The notes beneath the pieces were generated by a model. The model searched no databases and was not told the origin of the DNA. It was given only the letters and a program-made list of their open reading frames with translations. DNA of 64,000 bases from Clavelina lepadiformis (Eukaryota; Chordata; Ascidiacea; Aplousobranchia; Clavelinidae). The translations under genes were made by a program, and so were the position numbers. Location of the stretch: the NCBI RefSeq assembly GCF_947623445.1, contig NC_135243.1, positions 6,140,501 to 6,204,500 of the forward strand. Direction: 5' to 3'. This document shows positions 60,201-64,000 of this stretch, one piece after another (positions within the stretch are counted from its first letter, which is position 1; each line of letters opens with the position of its first letter).

Positions 60201-62700
60201 ATCAGAGGTAAGTAAGATCTACTTATAAATGTTAGGTTCACTCGGCTTCAAAGTTTATTCAAAAGGTACCTTGATAGATAGTCTATAGCAGTGTTTCTCA
60301 AACTTTTTGCGATCGCGTACCACTCATTCATTTTTTTTACTACACTGCGTACCACCTGGCTCCTGAATGACTTATTTTACTCAAATGTACCGGTATTTAT
60401 TAGTTATTACCAATGAATAGCAAGAAAACACAATTTAATTTGATAGATGCAACTGTTTCTTCTGCACAATCTTGTCTATCCGGGGCAACACATTACTCAC
60501 AGCACATCGAAAATCATGTTCAGCGGTACGCGGTACCACTTAAAAAGCTCTCGCGTACCGCTAGTGGTACGCGTACCACAGTTTGAGAACCACTGGTCTA
60601 TAGTCTATACGTTTGTTATTATTTCTTGAAAACTACTTGAAAAGTAACGCATCTTGTGCCTACAAAAGAAAAGGACACAATGATTTGTGTAGGTTTACAA
60701 ATCAATTTCGTTTCAGGCCAGTGTTTGGTCTCTGTTCCCTCTCTATTTGCCTTGTAGATTAAGTAAACAGTATCAGCTATAGGCGACCGGCAAGACTGCG
60801 ACTAAATTATGGACTGGTCTTATGTACAAACCTATTGTTAATAACTGGGCAATTAAAAAAGGGTGAAAACGCCATTTGGCAAAAGCAAGTATTTCATAAC
60901 ACAGACCATTTTTTCACGATTACGAAATAATATCGTAAAACTAGGCTATAAATTTGTATCAGATTTAAAATATTTCCAGAACTCTCTTGTGCGCATTGTG
61001 TGATTATTTCGTATCAGACAATACGATAGTTTAACTGTATAAATTCTGTATTTTTAGCTACAGAGTTTAAGCATAGCTGTTTGTGCTTAATGTTACAACT
61101 GCTTATTTTCCAAGTCTTCACCATATGGCCAGACAACTCAATCTAGTGTGGTTACATGTGGCAGTATTAATCTCATTTAAGGACTAAAGCTATCGACGGC
61201 GGGACCCATGGTTTGAAATCAATGGCATTCGTTACCTTTTGTTCAACTCGAAAGGTGACGACTAATCTCTTCCTGCACTGCGACGTACCAACATGCTCTG
61301 CTTAAAACACAACGGGAAGCCGCTTTGTATTGTGTTTTTACCCACATTAGCAGACCTTTGTATTGCATGTTGCCAACAGGCAAAGACAGCAACAAATACA
61401 ACAGTAACAAAACTAAGCTGCGCTAGTCTGCTGCTGTGCTGCGACAAGTTATAAAGTAGAAAAATTCCTCTGGCTTTATTAGACTGTCGCAATGATATAG
61501 CAGCAGCAGCATTCCAGTTTTCAGCACAGCAGTGAGTAGAAGTCAACTTTAAAGGGAGTTTCTTTTAACAGGCAGAAGATTTCTCGTTATAGTTTTTAGT
61601 AATAACTTGCTGCAAGCGAACGTACAACCAAGGTGCATTCATCTCAATCTCTTCAAAAATCCTACATAATTTATGCTGAGCTTTGTATTTACTTCTACAA
61701 AGATTTATTAAAGATAAAGTGGTATGTATGCTTGAGTATGCTGTGCTAAATAAACAAAATAATGGCGTACATCACTGAAACAGTAAATGTTTTATCTGAT
61801 TTTAAACTGCATTCTTAACAAAGTGGGCCGATTTAAACGTGGTTTGCTGAAAGGTGGGCGAAACGACGAAGGTATTCTTAAATCTTTCGCCGTCAAGTTG
61901 CGCTACAGAGCGTGCGGCGAAACTCGAAACGCCAACGTTGAGTAATTAGGAAAAAGCAAACAATAGAAAGCGACACGCTACAGACGTTCGCGTCGACGAG
62001 AGACCATCACTCGTCCGTTGACGAAGAAAAAATGGACTTAGCGAAAAAGTTGTCTTTAGTTGTCTCGTCATTGAAACAGATTGAAGCAGTCAAAGATATC
62101 GCCGCTTGAAATGACTTGACACATGACAAGGCACCCAGCGACATAAGACGAAAAAATTTCACAGGAGACAAGTTATTGAAAGTTTTTAGACTGACTGAAA
62201 GCAAGGCAAATACGGAGATAATACGTAGCATTTCGCACTGAAACAGAAAATAACGATGCAAATTCAAACGGAGTCGGGTTGATGTCGTGACTATATGTCT
62301 GTATGTTACATTGGTTCGAAAGATGCTTTGTGTTTTAACGCTAATCGTTGTTGTCGTTTGTATTTTGTAGCGACTTGTAAATCTTAAATAGCAATTCGGC
62401 TGTTTTTCGGTGACTTGCTCAAGTGATTTTTTGTGAAGCTCCTGCACTGGATTTTTCGGATTAACTACACGTGCTCTCCTTGAAGACTTTCAAAAAAGTA
62501 AGCGACTTGAACGCAAATATAAAATTTGACTGGTATGTTTTTTATGCTTAGCTTGTTATGAAATGCAAATGTTGTTACATTTAGTTTCTGTTAAGTTTGT
62601 CAAAGTCATCAATGTTTACGATTCCAGTTGCTTTAGTTTACTTTGAAATGAATTTAATTCTACAAAGCACTAATGTATCATTCTAATTACAAATGTCATT
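51300..62700. other. 11-kb stretch without a convincing gene, upstream of Irx
   Basis: No exon chain could be built. Isolated frames of uncertain value lie at 53233-53358 (minus, Cys-rich) and 56511-56735 (minus), both described in the findings. A hAT MITE lies at 60289-60595. The part from about 61850 to 62500 is richer in CpG (CGAAACGACG, GCGTCGACGAG) than the rest and is a likely promoter or 5' leader of the Irx gene. Long gene-poor flanks are usual around Iroquois genes in animals and often hold enhancers; that role here is inference. Confidence 0.5.
60289..60595. mobile_element. non-autonomous hAT MITE, 307 bp
   Basis: Ends CAGTGTTTCTCAAACTTTTT (left) and the inverse of CAGTGGTTCTCAAACTGTGG (right), the classical hAT (Charlie/Tip100-like) terminus. 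A perfect 8-bp target duplication GTCTATAG lies at 60281-60288 and 60596-60603. CGCGTACCAC motifs recur near both ends. No transposase. Confidence 0.94.
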
Positions 62701-62757
62701 TTCAGGATTTAATTTCTCTGAAAAATTACTTTCCGATCTTCATATAAATACGTTGGA

Positions 62758-63873
62758 ATGGACGCCCGACTCGTAGCCGCTCGTCTGCCCGGGCTTGCGA
62801 TGTACGGATCTCCGTACGCCGCTCCAAATTTCCCGAGCTATCTTTCGTATGGACCTGCCGCCGCTGCAGTGGCAGCTGCCACTGACCCAGCCTCCCTTTA
62901 TCCACCAATGGTGAGAAAACATTAAATTCTTATGTCCTGTATATTATCCTCCATGTTATATTGATGTAAATGCATAAGTGGATCAAAATTGAAAGTTTTT
63001 ATAAAATGGCGTGAATGTAATATTATTGCAGTATTATATACGTAAATGTTGTAATTTGTGACAAGTATGGCTTAATTTTCGGATCCCGCTGCCGCAACCT
63101 TCCAGAAATTAAACAAATGACAATTATTTTCGTTTACTATTTAAAATGTCAACTTTATTTCTGAATAATTTCGATTTTTAAACGTGTTCCTCGTATCTGC
63201 TTTTACATAATATTTGTAAAAGGCATACAGCTGGAAAAGGCCATTGTATTTTCACACGCAATGATATGATCGCTCTGTCTAAGCAACATGGCCCGCTCGC
63301 AGTTTAACATAGAAGAATTTTAAGGGAATAACAGGAAAAGACCGTGTTACATTTTTAAGTTATAACGGCGGTAATTTTTTAAATTTTCGAAAAACTTAAC
63401 CTTTGGATATACGTCAATTATAACAACTTCTATGCGTCACAAACACATATCTCAACAAACTACAAAACAACTTAGCAACGTTTGCTTAGTAAACTTAGCA
63501 AACTTGAAATTTCACTTACAGAAATTTCAGTAAAGCACAAACTGCTAAAACGTATGGTACACCAACTGTGTAATTACAGCAAATTTTATTATATCGGACG
63601 TTTTCGAGTAAAATGACATATATGGTTATGAAAAATTAAGAATCGATTTGAGCAAAAATTTGGCTTGTTCGCAGAATAAAAGACGAAAGTTGTTTTTTAC
63701 CATAATTTCAAAAATTCAAGATATTTCTTTCTCTCACCGATCGCTGTATTACATCTTCCAAATTTTTATTTTGTCTATCAGGGCCCAGGCGATAACGCAG
63801 ATGCTTGGCGGGCCGGACTGAGTCAAGCTGCCGCGTATTACGATCCTGCCGTCGCCGCCCATTACGGATACGG
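62758..63873 (+). CDS. Iroquois-class homeobox protein, N-terminal two coding exons (partial)
   Basis: Exon 1 is 62758-62910 and exon 2 is 63782-63873, both with canonical GT-AG borders. Exon 2 ends in phase 2 and the gene continues past the window. An in-frame TGA just upstream (62720-62722) fixes the start at 62758. The protein starts MDARLVAARLPGLAMYGSPY, then has a Ser/Tyr/Pro stretch and an Ala-rich run. Exon 2 encodes DAWR.GLSQAAAYYDPAVAAHYGYG. In Iroquois proteins (Drosophila araucan/caupolican/mirror, vertebrate IRX) an AW..L...YY.YDP..A.YGYG segment lies immediately before the TALE homeodomain, so the homeodomain should be in the next exon beyond 64000. These are TALE-class transcription factors in neural and body patterning. 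An acceptor AG at 62704-62705 points to a 5' untranslated exon upstream. The specific paralogue cannot be told. Confidence 0.82.
62911..63781 (+). other. first coding intron of the Irx gene
   Basis: 871-bp AT-rich intron bounded by ATG-GTGAGA and TCTATCAG-GGCCCA. No coding potential, repeat or mobile element seen. The window's final 127 bp after 63873 are the start of the next intron. Confidence 0.7.
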
Positions 63874-64000
63874 GTAAGTACTTAAATTAGTAACTTGAAA
63901 TCAAAATTATCGCCAACTTAAATTAGCTACATGAACTATACGATTGTGACACTACAGTAATTAGTTCAAGGGAAAAAATGATATGAAGTTATAGATAAAT

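Noticed and set aside
62007..62447. 146-aa open frame on the minus strand upstream of Irx
   Set aside because: Residues show no domain, there is no splice or poly(A) context, and it lies antisense to the probable Irx promoter/leader, whose higher CpG content lengthens chance frames.
1..64000. CRISPR arrays, bacterial operons, riboswitches, intact tRNA or rRNA genes
   Set aside because: None seen; the window is eukaryotic with spliced genes, and the tRNA-like boxes do not form full cloverleafs by eye.

Overview
This is a eukaryotic, AT-rich window. It has spliced protein genes with short GT-AG introns (about 80 bp to 2 kb), many small non-autonomous DNA transposons and long gene-free stretches. 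The gene set (rhophilin, MMS19, TRIQK, mitochondrial L36, a P3-type SLC10 carrier and an Iroquois homeobox gene) is that of an animal. TRIQK and the compact gene layout suggest an invertebrate chordate, most likely an ascidian of the Ciona type. That species-level reading is inference.

Layout: (1) 1-4564 is gene-free and repeat-bearing. (2) 4591-6275, plus: four-exon single-pass type II membrane protein of unknown family. (3) 6391-14400 is gene-free and rich in dispersed repeats. (4) 15074-15508, minus: TRIQK, three exons, divergent from (5) 16295-28479, plus: rhophilin (RHPN2-like), 15 exons, HR1-BRO1-PDZ. (6) 30526-34959, minus: MMS19, six exons, the first 2.3 kb long, convergent with rhophilin. 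(7) 37429-38267, minus: two open segments that may be exons of an unrecognised gene. (8) 38418-44940, plus: 17-exon, nine-finger C2H2 protein. Two intact-looking MITEs (one Tc1/mariner-pogo-like, one hAT) sit in its last introns. (9) 45301-45726, minus: mitochondrial ribosomal protein bL36m (MRPL36) with a C-terminal extension. (10) 48982-50379, plus: intronless SLC10A3/A5-like carrier. (11) 51.3-62.7 kb: 11 kb with no convincing gene. (12) 62758 to the window end, plus: first two coding exons of an Iroquois (Irx) homeobox gene, stopping just before the homeodomain exon.

For every multi-exon model I checked donor/acceptor phase by hand, and each complete gene closes as an integral open reading frame: rhophilin 709 aa, MMS19 1042 aa, zinc finger 832 aa, membrane protein 272 aa, TRIQK 74 aa. 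The genes do not form a pathway. MMS19 serves cytosolic Fe-S assembly, rhophilin Rho signalling, bL36m the mitoribosome, SLC10 membrane transport, and Irx and the zinc-finger protein transcription. No wholly new system is evident. The most notable points are the family of precisely bounded MITEs, a three-copy unclassified repeat, a consistent AG acceptor just upstream of start codons (possible spliced-leader sites), stop-overlapping poly(A) signals, and the small unrecognised coding segments.
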